A stretch of DNA of 61,232 nt, taken from positions 416-61,647 of the forward strand of contig DHAE01000002.1 of the NCBI GenBank assembly GCA_002397315.1, given 5' to 3'. This document shows positions 42,891-52,711 of this stretch, one piece after another (the first letter of the stretch is position 1; every line of letters starts with the position of its first letter). The DNA comes from Comamonadaceae bacterium UBA4962. Lineage in GTDB: Bacteria; Pseudomonadota; Gammaproteobacteria; Burkholderiales; Burkholderiaceae_C. The notes below the pieces were generated by a model. The model searched no databases. It saw nothing but the letters and a program-made list of their open reading frames with translations, and was not told the origin of the DNA. The translations under genes and the position numbers were made by a program.

Positions 42891-43592
42891 TCAGCGCAGC
42901 ACGCGGCAGTTGCCGAACTCGCAGCGTATCGCCAGCGCGTCGCCGTTGTCGCAGGCCACGGTGTAGGTCTCGAAACCCGGCCCCTTGGCCGCCAGCGCGG
43001 CGACGGGCTGGGCGCTGCAGGACCGGGTGCGCGCCAGTTGCTGCGCGCTGAAGCCGTCGACACCCACCGCGATGGTGGTGCGCGCCCATCCTTCGGGGAA
43101 GGCGCCCGTGGAGGGTTCGGGAGGCGGTGGCGGCGGTGGGGCCACGGCATACGGGCCCGCCGCATATCCGTGCGCCTGCATGCAGGTCTCGACCGCCTGC
43201 CGGCGCCGCTCCAGCGGCTTGAGGCCCTGGGTGGCGCCGAGCGCGCCGCCGACCAGGGCCCCGTCGCGCACCGACCCATGGCCGCCGCCGGCCGACCACA
43301 CGAGCGAGGCCAGCACCAGCGCGCCGGTCAGCATGCCGTCCAGCGTTTCCTGCGCCACGCCGATCTGCTGCGCATAGCGCTGGCATTCGGCGAGGTCCGC
43401 CGCCTGGCGGGCCGCGTCGGCGGGTTCGGGTGCAGTCCCAAACGGCGGCTGCGGCGGGGTGGCGGCACAGCCCCCGAGCGCCAGCGCGAGCGACAGCGCC
43501 ACCGTTGCGGTCGCCGTTCGCGGGGGCACGGGCGGTCGGCCTGCGAAACGGCGCGGAATGGCGGGAGAGCGGGCGTATCGGAACAGGCGCAT
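42891..43592 (-). CDS. Lipoprotein with glycine-zipper-like segment
   Basis: A 233-residue secreted protein. A long basic N-region is followed by a hydrophobic leader and the lipobox LALGGC (about residue 42). After the lipid-anchored Cys come an Ala/Pro stretch, a helix with ECQRYAQQIG, then GALVGGALGATQGL, a glycine-zipper-like hydrophobic segment. A proline run (about 150) leads to a C-terminal domain with two further Cys. The start at 43592 has GGAG upstream. Probably an envelope protein; no specific function. Confidence 0.8.
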   Translation of the reverse strand: MRLFRYARSPAIPRRFAGRPPVPPRTATATVALSLALALGGCAATPPQPPFGTAPEPADAARQAADLAECQRYAQQIGVAQETLDGMLTGALVLASLVWSAGGGHGSVRDGALVGGALGATQGLKPLERRRQAVETCMQAHGYAAGPYAVAPPPPPPPEPSTGAFPEGWARTTIAVGVDGFSAQQLARTRSCSAQPVAALAAKGPGFETYTVACDNGDALAIRCEFGNCRVLR

Positions 43593-43749
43593 GGGGGCTC
43601 CTCGGCGGGCATTGGGCGCGGCACGGGCACCGCGGTGCATGGCGGGCGGTGCCCTGCGGCCCACCACGGTGCGCCATTGTTCCGCGCCGCGGCATTGCGC
43701 GCCAGCCCCGCCGTCCGCAGGTGTGCCGCGTGCCCGACAATCTCGCCCC

Positions 43750-44703
43750 ATGACCACGATGAATTCCTCCCCCGCGCGCAGCCTCTTGCCGCAGACCCTG
43801 CTCATGGCGCCGTCTCCCAACGATCCGTCGCCCCTGGTGCTCTACCACGGCCGTTGCGCCGACGGCTTCGGCGCCGCGCTGGCCGCCTGGCGCTATTACG
43901 GCGGGCAGGTGGAGTGCGTGGGCCTCTCGCATGGCCAGGCGCAATCCGTGGAGGACCTGCCGCCGCTCGACGGCCGCTACGTCTACATCCTGGATTTCTC
44001 GTTCCCGCCCGAGTTGCTGCGCGCCATCGACGAGCGCGCCGCCCGCCTGGTGATGCTCGACCACCACAAGAGTGCCGCCGAACAGCTCACCGGATTTGCC
44101 TGCCGCTGCGGCGTGGTCCACTTCGACATGGACAAATCGGGCGCGCGCCTGGCCTGGGATTTCTTCCACGCGGATGCGCCGCTGCCCGATCTCGTGCGCT
44201 TCATCGAAGACCGCGATCTCTGGAACTGGACGTACCCCGAGACCGCCGGCTACGTCGCCGCGCTCGACATGGAGCCGTTCGACTTCGCGCGCTGGGATGC
44301 CATCGCCCGCTTCACGCCGGAGGAGACGCAAGCCTTCGTGGCGCGCGGCGAGGCGATGGACGAGAAGTTCCGCCACCTCGCGGCCGACGTGGCCGGCGGT
44401 GCCCAGCCGCTGGTGTTCGACGGAGAGCAGGGCCTGATGGTCAACGCCCCGGGCGCCTTCCACAGCCTGATCGGCGAGATGCTCTCCAAGCAGTCCGGCA
44501 CCTTCGCCCTGATGTGGACCGTCGGCAAGGACGGCCAGGTCAAGGCCGGCCTGCGCTCGCAGCGCGGCTACGACTGCTCGGTGCTCGCCACCCGCATGGG
44601 CGGCGGCGGGCACGCGCAGGCCTGCGGGTTCCGCATGGGGCGGGATCGGTTGCCGGAGTTGCTGACGGGCGTGTTCCAGTCGGGTTCGCCCGCACAGGGC
44701 TGA
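43750..44703 (+). CDS. DHH/DHHA1-family phosphoesterase
   Basis: A 317-residue protein. The first metal-binding block is YHGRCADGFGAALAAW, followed by ILDFSF and LVMLDHHKSA (the DHH motif), and the end domain DHHA1 carries MGGGGHAQACGFRMG. Members hydrolyse phosphodiester or phosphomonoester bonds of nucleotides (oligoribonucleases, pAp phosphatases) or act as exopolyphosphatase-like enzymes. The substrate is undetermined. The gene converges on the DUF1501 gene with a 6 bp gap. Confidence 0.9.
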   Translation: MTTMNSSPARSLLPQTLLMAPSPNDPSPLVLYHGRCADGFGAALAAWRYYGGQVECVGLSHGQAQSVEDLPPLDGRYVYILDFSFPPELLRAIDERAARLVMLDHHKSAAEQLTGFACRCGVVHFDMDKSGARLAWDFFHADAPLPDLVRFIEDRDLWNWTYPETAGYVAALDMEPFDFARWDAIARFTPEETQAFVARGEAMDEKFRHLAADVAGGAQPLVFDGEQGLMVNAPGAFHSLIGEMLSKQSGTFALMWTVGKDGQVKAGLRSQRGYDCSVLATRMGGGGHAQACGFRMGRDRLPELLTGVFQSGSPAQG

Positions 44704-44709
44704 GGCCCG

Positions 44710-45978
44710 TCACGCCAGGCGAAGATCCTTCGCCTTGGCGCCCGGAAACACCCGGCCCAACGCGTTCCCGTTCAACCCGTACATGCGGCCGAAGATCCCG
44801 CCGAGCACGCCGCGGTAGTCGTTGAGCACGGGGTAGTCGCGGTTCTGGAACAGCGTGGTCGCGGTGAGCGCCTGCTGCTCGCCCGCGATGCGGCCCCCGG
44901 CGATGCCGCCGCCCAGCACCCACATCACGCTGCCGTGGCCGTGGTCGGTGCCACGGTTGCCGTTCTCGCGGAAGGTGCGCCCGAACTCGCTCACCACGAC
45001 GACCGTGGTGCGGTCCCAGGCCGGCCCCATCTCGTCGGCGAAGGCGGCCAGGCCCCGGCCCAGTTCCTCGAAGCGGTTGGCGAGCGCGCCGGTGGCGTTG
45101 CCCTGGCCGACGTGCGTGTCCCAGCCGCCCACGTCCACGAAGCCCAGGTTGTAGCGCGACTGCATGAGGCGCGCCATGCGCCGCGCCGTGCCCTCGAAGC
45201 CCTTGGTGCTGAGCGCGTTGCGGCTGGCGGCGTCCATCTCGCCCTGCATGGTGCGCGCCACCTCGTCGCGCGTCTGGAAGCCCTCGGCCACCGGCCCGGC
45301 CAGCGGCGTGCCCTGGTACATGGAAGCGATGAGCGCGGACTGGCGTTCGTCGATGCCGGGCTTGGCCGCGCCGGCCGCCGCCAGCGCGGTGTTGGGCACG
45401 TCGTAGCCGCCGCGCAGCACCAGCGGCAGCGTGTCGGTGAACGCCATGGGCGAGAGGTGGTCGTGCCAGCGCGGCTGCGCGCCCAGCTCCAGCGCCAGCC
45501 GGTTCAGGAAGCCGGAGCGGTAGTCGCGCCGGGCGCCCACGGGCTGGCCCAGCTCGATGCTGTCCTGCGTGTCGAAATGGCTGCGCGTGAGATCGTCGGT
45601 GCCGGAGAACGGCACGAAGGCGATCTGTTTTTTCGCATAGAGCGGCTGCAGCGAGCCGGCCAGCGCCGGATGCAGGCCCCAGTCGGACGTGAGGGGCAGG
45701 GCGCCGCCTTCTCCGCCCGGCCGGGGGATCGCGATGTTCGGGCGGCTCTCGTAGTAGAAGTCGCTCGCGGTGGGCACCAGCAGGCTCGCGCAGTCGTAGC
45801 CGCCGCGCAGGAAGACCAGCAGGAAGCGCGCGTCCGCGCTGCCCTGCGGCGTGGCCGCCAGGCTGGCCTGCAGCACGCCGGGCGCCGCGAGGGCCGCGAG
45901 CGCCTGCAGGCAGTGGCGGCGCGTGGGCATGGTGCCGGCGGCGTCGCCAGCGGAGCGGGGGGAGGCGGAGTGCGTCAT
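44710..45978 (-). CDS. DUF1501 family protein with Tat-like signal
   Basis: A 422-residue exported protein. The signal has a twin-arginine-like TRRHCLQALAALAA near residue 19 and ends before ATPQGSADARFLLVFLRGGYDC, the family opening. Other blocks are SHFDTQDSIELG, VDVGGWDTHVGQGN, VVVVSEFGRTFRENGNRGTDHGHG, resembling a sulfatase/alkaline-phosphatase-like fold. It is the second gene of a pair with a DUF1800 protein 37 bp upstream, an association seen in many bacteria. Function unknown. Confidence 0.88.
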   Translation of the reverse strand: MTHSASPRSAGDAAGTMPTRRHCLQALAALAAPGVLQASLAATPQGSADARFLLVFLRGGYDCASLLVPTASDFYYESRPNIAIPRPGGEGGALPLTSDWGLHPALAGSLQPLYAKKQIAFVPFSGTDDLTRSHFDTQDSIELGQPVGARRDYRSGFLNRLALELGAQPRWHDHLSPMAFTDTLPLVLRGGYDVPNTALAAAGAAKPGIDERQSALIASMYQGTPLAGPVAEGFQTRDEVARTMQGEMDAASRNALSTKGFEGTARRMARLMQSRYNLGFVDVGGWDTHVGQGNATGALANRFEELGRGLAAFADEMGPAWDRTTVVVVSEFGRTFRENGNRGTDHGHGSVMWVLGGGIAGGRIAGEQQALTATTLFQNRDYPVLNDYRGVLGGIFGRMYGLNGNALGRVFPGAKAKDLRLA

Positions 45979-46015
45979 GGCAGGCCTTTCCTGGGCACCG
46001 GGGTGTGCGCGTACC

Positions 46016-47653
46016 TCAGGCGTACATGAACTCGGGTGAAGAGAGCAAGAAAGTGTTCCACTCCGCCGGCGATCCCGCGCGCGCCAGTGCCACGCGCGTC
46101 GCGGGTGCGAGCTGCGGCTCCATCGCGCGGAAGGCGGCGCTCTGCGCGATCGCGGGCGGCGGCACCTTCGGCGGCGGCGCGCCTTCGGCGCGGAACAGTG
46201 CGCCCGCGCCCGCGCCGCCCAGGGCCCGCGCGATCTCGAAGCGCACGGCGAGCTGGCCGGAGCTGGTCCAGGCGGCGGCATCCAGCGGATAGCCGTCGGG
46301 CGTCACGCGCCCGTAGAGCGGCTCGGCCAGCCGCTGCAGCCAGGAGATCGCCGGGTCCGGATTGGCGAGCACGCGGTCCGAATAGCCCAGGCGCAGGCCG
46401 GCCATCACGTACTGCACCGGGTCGCGCAGCCGCGTGCCGAGCGATGCCTGGAAGGCCTCGCTCGCGACCAGCGTCTGCAGCACCGCGCCGATGTGGCCGT
46501 CGGTCTGCTGGAAGCGCTCGGCCAGCGCCTGCAGCAGCGCGGGCGGCGGCGCATCGCCGACGAGGTAGGCGGCGATCTTGCGCGTCACGAAGCGCGCGGT
46601 GGCCGGCGCGCGGGCGAGCCGGTCGAGTGCCTCGTCGAGTTCCGCCATGCCCTGGCCCTGCAGCGGCTGGCCGAGCAACTGCTTGGGCTGCCAGTCGTGG
46701 CGCTGCGGATTGAATTCGTAGAGGCCCCGGCGCACGTACTGCTGTGCCCATTCGGGCCTGAGCTTCGGGGGCGGCTCGTCCAGCGGGCGCAGCGACACGC
46801 CGTGCCCGGTGAGCACGCGCGCCATCTCCTGCACGTCGCGTTGGCCGTAGCCGCCGTCCACGCCCAGCGTGTGCAGCTCCATCAGCTCGCGCGCGTAGTT
46901 CTCGTTGATGCGGTTCGCCGCGTTCTGGGCGTTGTCCAGGTAGCGCAGCATCGCCGGGTGCCGTGCCGTGGCGCCCAGCAGATCGCGGAAGCGTCCCAGG
47001 GCGTGGGGACGGATCGCGCGGTCCTCGTAGTCGGCCACCATGGCGCGGATGTCGGCCTTGCCGGCGAACACGTTGAAGTGGTTCATCCAGAACCAGGTCA
47101 TCTTCTCCTGCAGCTGCGCGGGCGAGTACACCGCGCGCAGCACGAAGCGCCGCTCGGCCTCGCGCTGCAGGCTGCGCATCTGGCGCTGGTAGGCCTCCTG
47201 CGCGGCCTTGCGGGCGTCTTCCGTGGGCTCCGACTTGATCGCCTGCCGGCGGGCCTGCAGGTCGATCGCGAGCGCTTCCATCGGCGTGCGCGTGATCGCC
47301 ATCGCGTCGATCTGCGCCTGGGCCTGCGCGGGCAGCGGCGCATGGGGCGCGGGCCGCAGCAGCGCCGCCACCGTGGCGGCCGGGCCGACGCGCTGCAGCG
47401 CTTCGATCGAGGCGGTGTCCGCGCCCCAGGTGAGCCGGTCCAGCAGGCGCGTGCTTTGCGCGGGGGAACGCGGTGCGTCGCGCAGCGGCGGCGCGTCCGG
47501 GCCTTCGGCCGCGAAGGCGCCGGGCGGCGCCACCAGGGTGAGGCCTGCGGCGCCGCACAGGCCGATGGCGGCGGTGGCGAGCCATTGGCGTCGTCCCAAT
47601 GCGGAGGGCGGGAGCGCGTCGCCCGGGCCGGCAGCGTTCACGGAGGACAGCAT
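46016..47653 (-). CDS. DUF1800 family protein with Tat-like signal
   Basis: A 545-residue exported protein. Leader with GRRQWLATAAIGLCGAAG, ending near PPGAFA. Family blocks: RLLDRLTWGADTAS, MTWFWMNHFNVFAGK, NRINENYARELMELHTLGVDGGYGQRDVQEMARVLTGH (in part), and NGPWVSSEFM-like end region LLSSPEFMYA. It precedes the DUF1501 gene and the two probably work together in the periplasm. The biochemical role is not known. Confidence 0.88.
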   Translation of the reverse strand: MLSSVNAAGPGDALPPSALGRRQWLATAAIGLCGAAGLTLVAPPGAFAAEGPDAPPLRDAPRSPAQSTRLLDRLTWGADTASIEALQRVGPAATVAALLRPAPHAPLPAQAQAQIDAMAITRTPMEALAIDLQARRQAIKSEPTEDARKAAQEAYQRQMRSLQREAERRFVLRAVYSPAQLQEKMTWFWMNHFNVFAGKADIRAMVADYEDRAIRPHALGRFRDLLGATARHPAMLRYLDNAQNAANRINENYARELMELHTLGVDGGYGQRDVQEMARVLTGHGVSLRPLDEPPPKLRPEWAQQYVRRGLYEFNPQRHDWQPKQLLGQPLQGQGMAELDEALDRLARAPATARFVTRKIAAYLVGDAPPPALLQALAERFQQTDGHIGAVLQTLVASEAFQASLGTRLRDPVQYVMAGLRLGYSDRVLANPDPAISWLQRLAEPLYGRVTPDGYPLDAAAWTSSGQLAVRFEIARALGGAGAGALFRAEGAPPPKVPPPAIAQSAAFRAMEPQLAPATRVALARAGSPAEWNTFLLSSPEFMYA

Positions 47654-47902
47654 GGTGTGGGAGGAGGAGTGGCTGTGGAGCGCATGGTGCGCCGCCGCAC
47701 CGGGCCCCGCAAGGGGGCGCGGAAGGTTTTACCCGGCGGACACAGATGTATCGCCGAGTGCCTCCCATCTCATCAGGAGAAATGCGCCAGGAGCCCCGCG
47801 CATCCTCGTTGCCGTGCTATCGATGCGGCAGCAAAAGAGCACATCGCGGCGCCGCGTCGCCGAGTGCCCGGCACACCGCGAACCGTACCGGACGATCCGC
47901 GC
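47654..47902. other. 249 bp intergenic stretch without a recognised feature
   Basis: It lies between the sugar-binding protein gene and the DUF1800 gene, both on the minus strand. No open frame with a ribosome-binding site or family similarity was found, and no terminator hairpin with a T run. It presumably holds the promoter of the DUF1800/DUF1501 pair. Confidence 0.5.
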
Positions 47903-49216
47903 TCAGCGCTCCGGGCCGACCGGCCCGGTGCCGAGGATCAGGTCCTTGAGCCGTTCGGCGGCGCGCGCATCGTCGATGCGGCCCTGCAGGTGCTGCATGA
48001 CGATGTCGTTGATGTGCTGCTGCACCGAGCGGGGCGACAGCGCCGAGAACGCCGCGAGCACCGTGCGCCGCATGTTCGCGCTGCGCAGGTCGCGGATGGC
48101 CTGCCGGCCGCACAGGTCGGCGCCGGTGTCGGGCACATCCACGCGCGCGGGCGCGGCGCCGCTGGCGATGCCCATCTCGCGCTGGAAGTCGACGTCCATC
48201 ACCATGCGCATGAAGGCACGCTGCGTGGCCGGGTCCACCGCGGCGCCGCGCACGAAGCCGACCTGGTCGCCGATGTAGAGCACCATGCCCTGCGTATCGG
48301 GGAAGCGCGGGCAGAGGTAATCCCGGCCGGCCTCCATGCCGCGCTGGCGCAGCTCGCCATTCAGCCAGCTGCCCTGCATCTGCAGCAGCGCCTTGCCCTG
48401 CTCGACGAGGCTGCTGGCGTCGCTCCAGTCGCGCGATGCGGCATTCGCCCGCAGGTAAGGGCGTAGCTGTGCCATGCGCGCGAAGATGCGGCGCACCACG
48501 GCTTCGTCGTAGGCGCGACGGTCGTGCTCCAGGAGGAACCGCCGGTAGAACTCCGCACCGCCCGCGCCGGCCGCCACCGATTCGAACCAGAACGAGTATT
48601 CCCAGGCATCTGCGCCGATTCCCACCGGCACGATGCCCGCCTGCCGGGCGCGTTCGAGCAGCGCGATCAGCGCGTCCCAGGTGTCGGGCACGGTGCCGCC
48701 CAGCCGGTCGAGCAAAGGCTTGTTGAACCACAGCAGGTTGGTGGAGTGCACGAACAGCGGCGCGGCGATCCAGTGGCCGCGGTAGCGGGCCCAGTCCTGC
48801 AGCGCGTAGGGCACGACCTCTTCCCATTCCTGCTCGCGCGCGACGGCGTCCAGCGGCAGCAGCAGCCCCTTGGCCGCCAGGGGCGGCGCGCCTTCGCCGG
48901 CCGTCATCACCGCGGCGGGGCGCGGCATGCGGTGCTGGAAGCGCTGGGTGAAGGCCGAGAGCGCGCTGTTGCCGTTGACGCAGACCGGCTCGTCGATGGT
49001 CCAGTGCACGCCATGGCGCGCCAGATGCCGGGCCAGTACCTCGCTGCGCTGCTGCTCGCCGGGCGACGCCCAGCAGTGCCAGACGTGCAGCGGTTGCCCC
49101 TCCTGCGGTGCCTTGGGCGCATGGGCGTGGGCGGCCTTCGCGGGCGGCGCGGCCGCGGCGATGCCGGAGACGGCGAACCCGCAGGCCGCGAGCAGCAGCC
49201 CGCCGAGCCGTCGCAT
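47903..49216 (-). CDS. Orphan ABC-type sugar-binding protein (extracellular family 1)
   Basis: About 437 residues. The start at 49216 (MRRLGGLLLAACGFAVSGIA) gives a plausible Sec signal. Blocks typical of family 1 solute-binding proteins are LHVWHCWASPGEQQRSEVLARHL, FTQRF, APLFVHSTNLLWFNKPLLDRLG and ALLQMQGSWLNGEL. No permease or ATPase gene is next to it. The chemoreceptor gene lies 214 bp upstream on the same strand, so a sensory role is possible. An earlier start at 49291 is less likely. Confidence 0.82.
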   Translation of the reverse strand: MRRLGGLLLAACGFAVSGIAAAAPPAKAAHAHAPKAPQEGQPLHVWHCWASPGEQQRSEVLARHLARHGVHWTIDEPVCVNGNSALSAFTQRFQHRMPRPAAVMTAGEGAPPLAAKGLLLPLDAVAREQEWEEVVPYALQDWARYRGHWIAAPLFVHSTNLLWFNKPLLDRLGGTVPDTWDALIALLERARQAGIVPVGIGADAWEYSFWFESVAAGAGGAEFYRRFLLEHDRRAYDEAVVRRIFARMAQLRPYLRANAASRDWSDASSLVEQGKALLQMQGSWLNGELRQRGMEAGRDYLCPRFPDTQGMVLYIGDQVGFVRGAAVDPATQRAFMRMVMDVDFQREMGIASGAAPARVDVPDTGADLCGRQAIRDLRSANMRRTVLAAFSALSPRSVQQHINDIVMQHLQGRIDDARAAERLKDLILGTGPVGPER

Positions 49217-49430
49217 GCCGCTCGGTGTGGAGGGGCGCTGCGGGCACGCAGGGTGGCGCGGGCGGGAGGGAACGGGGGCGTGGCGGAGCAAAGGCGGGCG
49301 CGCGGGGCGGGGTGGACGAGCGTGGCGCGGATTCTAGCCAGCCCCGTTTTTTTCCGTCGCTGTACAAGGATCCGGCCGCCGCGGCCGGTGGCCGGCTAGC
49401 GGCGGCCGGAGTCCGAGGTGCGGTATCCGC

Positions 49431-51038
49431 TCACGCCGGCAGCCGGGACAGGGCTGCGCCCTCCATGCCCAGGCTCAGCGGCACACGGAACACCGCCACG
49501 GATTTCTCCAGCAGCCGCGCCTGGTCGCGCAGGCTGGCGGCGGCGGCGGCTCCCTCTTCGACCAGTGCCGCGTTCTGCTGGGTCGCCTGGTCCATCTGCG
49601 ACACCGCCTGCCCGACCTGCAGCACGCCATCGCTCTGCTCGGCGCTCGCGACGCTGATCTCGCCCACGATCTCGCTCACGCGCCGGATCTCGGCGACGAT
49701 CTCCGACATCGTGGTGCCGGCCTGCGCGACAAGGCTGGCACCCTTGTCCACCTTTTCGACGCTGCCCACGATCAAGGCGCGGATCTCCTTGGCGGCCTGC
49801 GCGCTGCGCTGCGCGAGGGTGCGCACTTCCGCCGCGACCACGGCGAAGCCGCGCCCCTGCTCACCGGCCCGTGCCGCCTCCACGGCAGCGTTCAGCGCGA
49901 GGATGTTGGTCTGGAAGGCGATGCTGTCGATCACCCCGGTGATCTCGGCGATCTCGCGCGAGCTGGCGCTGATCTCCTGCATGGTGCTGACCACCTGTTC
50001 GACGATCTGGCCGCCGCGGCCGGCCACGTCGGTCGCACCGTGGGCAAGCTGGCTCGCCACGCGGGCGTTGTCCGCGTTGTGGCGCACCGTGGCGCCCAAC
50101 TGCTCCATGGCGGATGCGGTTTCCTCCAGGGCGCTCGCCTGCATCTCGGTGCGCCGGCTCAGGTCGGCGTTGCCCGTGGCGATCTCGCTGGAACCCGTGG
50201 AGATCGAATCGGAGGCCAGGCGCACGTCGCCCACGATGTGCGCGAGCGTCGCGTGCATGCTCGCGAGCGACGCCAGCACGCTGCCGGGCACGGGCTCGCC
50301 ATTGCGCTGCATCGGCGAGAGATCGCCGCTCGCCACCTGCTCGGCGATCTGGCGCAGTTCGCCGGGTTCTCCGCCCAGGGCGCCGGTGAGCTTGCGCGTG
50401 ATGAAGATGCCCGCCACCGTGGCCGTGGCGAATGCCAGCACCGCTGCAGCGATGATCGCGGCGCGTTGGGTGGCCAGCCGCTCGGCAGCCTCTTCGGTCA
50501 AACGGTGCGCGGTCTGTTCCGACAGCTGTGCGTATTCGGTCGTGGTGGCCGAGAAGCGGTCCAGCAGCGGGCGGCACTCCCGGTTGAGCTTGTCCATCGC
50601 CTGCGCGCGCTCGCCCCGCACGGCCAAGTCGATGATGCCCAGCGCGACGGGTGCGTAGCTTTGCTCGATCCGGTCCATTTCCGCGACCAGGGAACGCGCC
50701 CGCTCGGAGGTGTCTTCGGCGGTGGCGATGCGTTCCTTCAGCGTGGACAGCGCCTGCTGCACGCGGGCATGGGCCTTCTCGCCGCGCACCTTCTCGGCCT
50801 GCACGTCGGCCGGCGAGGCCGCCAGCACCGTGTTGCGCGCCGCGATCGCACGGTCGTTGATGGCACTGCGCAGTTGTGCCGCCAGTTGGTTGCGGGCATC
50901 GATGCCCTGCACGTAGCCATTGAACCGGTCCCGGGCGTCGCCCAGGGCCAGCGCACCGAACAGGGACATGAACAGGATCAGGCCCGCCATGGTGCCGAAT
51001 GCCACCAGCAGCTGGGTTCGCACTTTTGCATTTTTCAT
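49431..51038 (-). CDS. Methyl-accepting chemotaxis protein
   Basis: A 535-residue transmembrane chemoreceptor. TM1 at about 10-32, a periplasmic four-helix-bundle domain at about 33-188, and TM2 at about 190-212. HAMP follows, starting TRKLTGALGGEPGELRQIAEQV. The signalling hairpin tip is NILALNAAVEAARAGEQGRG. No CheR/CheB-binding pentapeptide is present at the C-terminus (GAALSRLPA). The periplasmic domain binds unknown ligands, directly or through a binding protein. A binding-protein gene lies downstream. Confidence 0.95.
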   Translation of the reverse strand: MKNAKVRTQLLVAFGTMAGLILFMSLFGALALGDARDRFNGYVQGIDARNQLAAQLRSAINDRAIAARNTVLAASPADVQAEKVRGEKAHARVQQALSTLKERIATAEDTSERARSLVAEMDRIEQSYAPVALGIIDLAVRGERAQAMDKLNRECRPLLDRFSATTTEYAQLSEQTAHRLTEEAAERLATQRAAIIAAAVLAFATATVAGIFITRKLTGALGGEPGELRQIAEQVASGDLSPMQRNGEPVPGSVLASLASMHATLAHIVGDVRLASDSISTGSSEIATGNADLSRRTEMQASALEETASAMEQLGATVRHNADNARVASQLAHGATDVAGRGGQIVEQVVSTMQEISASSREIAEITGVIDSIAFQTNILALNAAVEAARAGEQGRGFAVVAAEVRTLAQRSAQAAKEIRALIVGSVEKVDKGASLVAQAGTTMSEIVAEIRRVSEIVGEISVASAEQSDGVLQVGQAVSQMDQATQQNAALVEEGAAAAASLRDQARLLEKSVAVFRVPLSLGMEGAALSRLPA

Positions 51039-51221
51039 AGGATTCTCTCTTATAGAGATGCATGATCCGGCGCTAGATGAGCCACCCTTTTCATGACAGC
51101 ACGGGCATGCTGTAGAGAATCTTCATGTCAAATCGATAAAAACGCCACTCAACCGTAATAGATGTCGAGGCATATTCCGCAGTGTGGACCATTGTCGAGC
51201 ATGGGGCCGGCGTTCCGTACG

Positions 51222-52535
51222 TCACTTTTGCGGATGGACCCCTTCATGGTTTCCCTCCGGCGATGCTTCCTCGAACCGGTCCACGCGGCGCAGCGGCTTG
51301 AATATCCAGGCCCATGCGCACACCACGCCCAGCGTGCACAGCCCGCCCGCCACCGCGGCCGGAACCGCTCCCATCCAGGCCGCGCTGGAGCCCGCCCGGA
51401 ACTCTCCCAATTCGTTCGAAGAGCCGATGAACAGCATGTTCACCGCGCTCACCCGCCCGCGCATCGCATCGGGCGTGGAGAACTGCACCAGCGAGCCGCG
51501 GATGTAGACGCTCACCATGTCCGCCGCCCCCGCCACGATCAGCGCCGCGAACGACAGCGCGAACACCGTCGAGAAAGCGAACACCAGATTGGCGGCGCCG
51601 AACACCGCCACCGCCGTGAACATCGTCGCGCCCACGCGGCGGTTGAAGGGCCGCATGCTCAGGTAGAAGCCCGTGCCGACCTCGCCGATGGCCATCGCGC
51701 TGCGCAAAGCGCCCAGGCCCTGCGGGCCCACGTGCAGCACCTCGTGCGCGTAGATGGGCAGCAGCGCCACCACGCCGCCCAGCAGCACCGCGAATAGATC
51801 CAGCGAAATCGTGCCCAGGATGATGGGCCGCGAGCGGATGAAGCGGATGCCCTCGCCGAAGCGCTCGCGCATCGTGCCCAGTACCGGCCCGAGCGGCGCG
51901 GCATGCGCCACCGGCACGCGCAGCATCAGCAGCGCACCCACCGCGAAAGAGACGAAGCAGACGGCGTAGGTCATCTCGCCCCCGCCCGCCGCGTACAGCA
52001 GCCCGCCGATGAACGGCCCGCCGATGGCCGCCGTGCGCATCAGCATCGAGTTGGCCGCGATGGCCGAGGCCAGCCGCTCGCGCGGCACCACCTGCGGCAG
52101 CAGGCTCTGCAGCGACGGCGCCGAGAACGCACGCGAGGCGCCGAACAGCACCAGCACCGCGTAGATGCCCGCCACGCCCGCGGCGCCGTGCCCCGAGAGC
52201 CACCACAGCAGCGTACTGCACACCGCGCCCACGGCCCAGCTCGCGCACAGGATGCGCTTGCGCGGCACGCGGTCGATCAGGTCGCCGGCCGGCAGCAGCA
52301 GCGCCAGCATGGGCAGGAACTGCGCCAGGCCCACGAACGCCAGGGCCATGGGCTCGCGCGTCAGGTCGTACACCTGCCAGGCCACCACCACGGCCTGCAC
52401 CTGCGTGGCGAACATCGCGGCCACGCGCGCGATGGCGAATGCGAGGAAGCCGGGGTCGCGGTAAATGCTGGCGGGACGGGGCACCGGAGCGTCCGGAGCA
52501 AGGGTGGAAGCGGAGCGGGGCGGTGGAGCGGACAC
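51222..52535 (-). CDS. MFS exporter, EntS-like
   Basis: About 437 residues if read from GTG 52535, which is tentative; the open frame runs back to 52778 over the end of rluE. Twelve hydrophobic segments and blocks such as FVGLAQFLPMLALLLPAGDLIDRVPRKRIL (in part) match the EntS/MFS_3 group of exporters. RGRVSAVNMLFIGSSNELGEF is characteristic. The substrate is unknown and no siderophore genes are nearby. The opening PRPASIYRDPGFLAFAIARV marks the first helix. Confidence 0.88.
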   Translation of the reverse strand: MSAPPPRSASTLAPDAPVPRPASIYRDPGFLAFAIARVAAMFATQVQAVVVAWQVYDLTREPMALAFVGLAQFLPMLALLLPAGDLIDRVPRKRILCASWAVGAVCSTLLWWLSGHGAAGVAGIYAVLVLFGASRAFSAPSLQSLLPQVVPRERLASAIAANSMLMRTAAIGGPFIGGLLYAAGGGEMTYAVCFVSFAVGALLMLRVPVAHAAPLGPVLGTMRERFGEGIRFIRSRPIILGTISLDLFAVLLGGVVALLPIYAHEVLHVGPQGLGALRSAMAIGEVGTGFYLSMRPFNRRVGATMFTAVAVFGAANLVFAFSTVFALSFAALIVAGAADMVSVYIRGSLVQFSTPDAMRGRVSAVNMLFIGSSNELGEFRAGSSAAWMGAVPAAVAGGLCTLGVVCAWAWIFKPLRRVDRFEEASPEGNHEGVHPQK

Positions 52536-52711
52536 GGCAGGCAGCCCGGAGCGCGCAGGCCCCCCGGGCGGAAAAGAGAGGGGGAGGGCGCATGCTACGC
52601 TTTCGCCGGTGCTGCATGCCGGAAACTGCCGCCCGGCCATGCCGATGGGAGCGCCGGGGGTGCGCCTGCCGCACCGTGCCACCCGCATGTTGGGATGGCA
52701 GGGCGCATGCT

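Noticed and set aside
51061..51180. Possible sigma-28 or sigma-70 promoter upstream of the chemoreceptor
   Set aside because: A TTGACA occurs on the minus strand, but no acceptable -10 lies at 16-18 bp and no sigma-28 consensus was found, so I did not annotate it.
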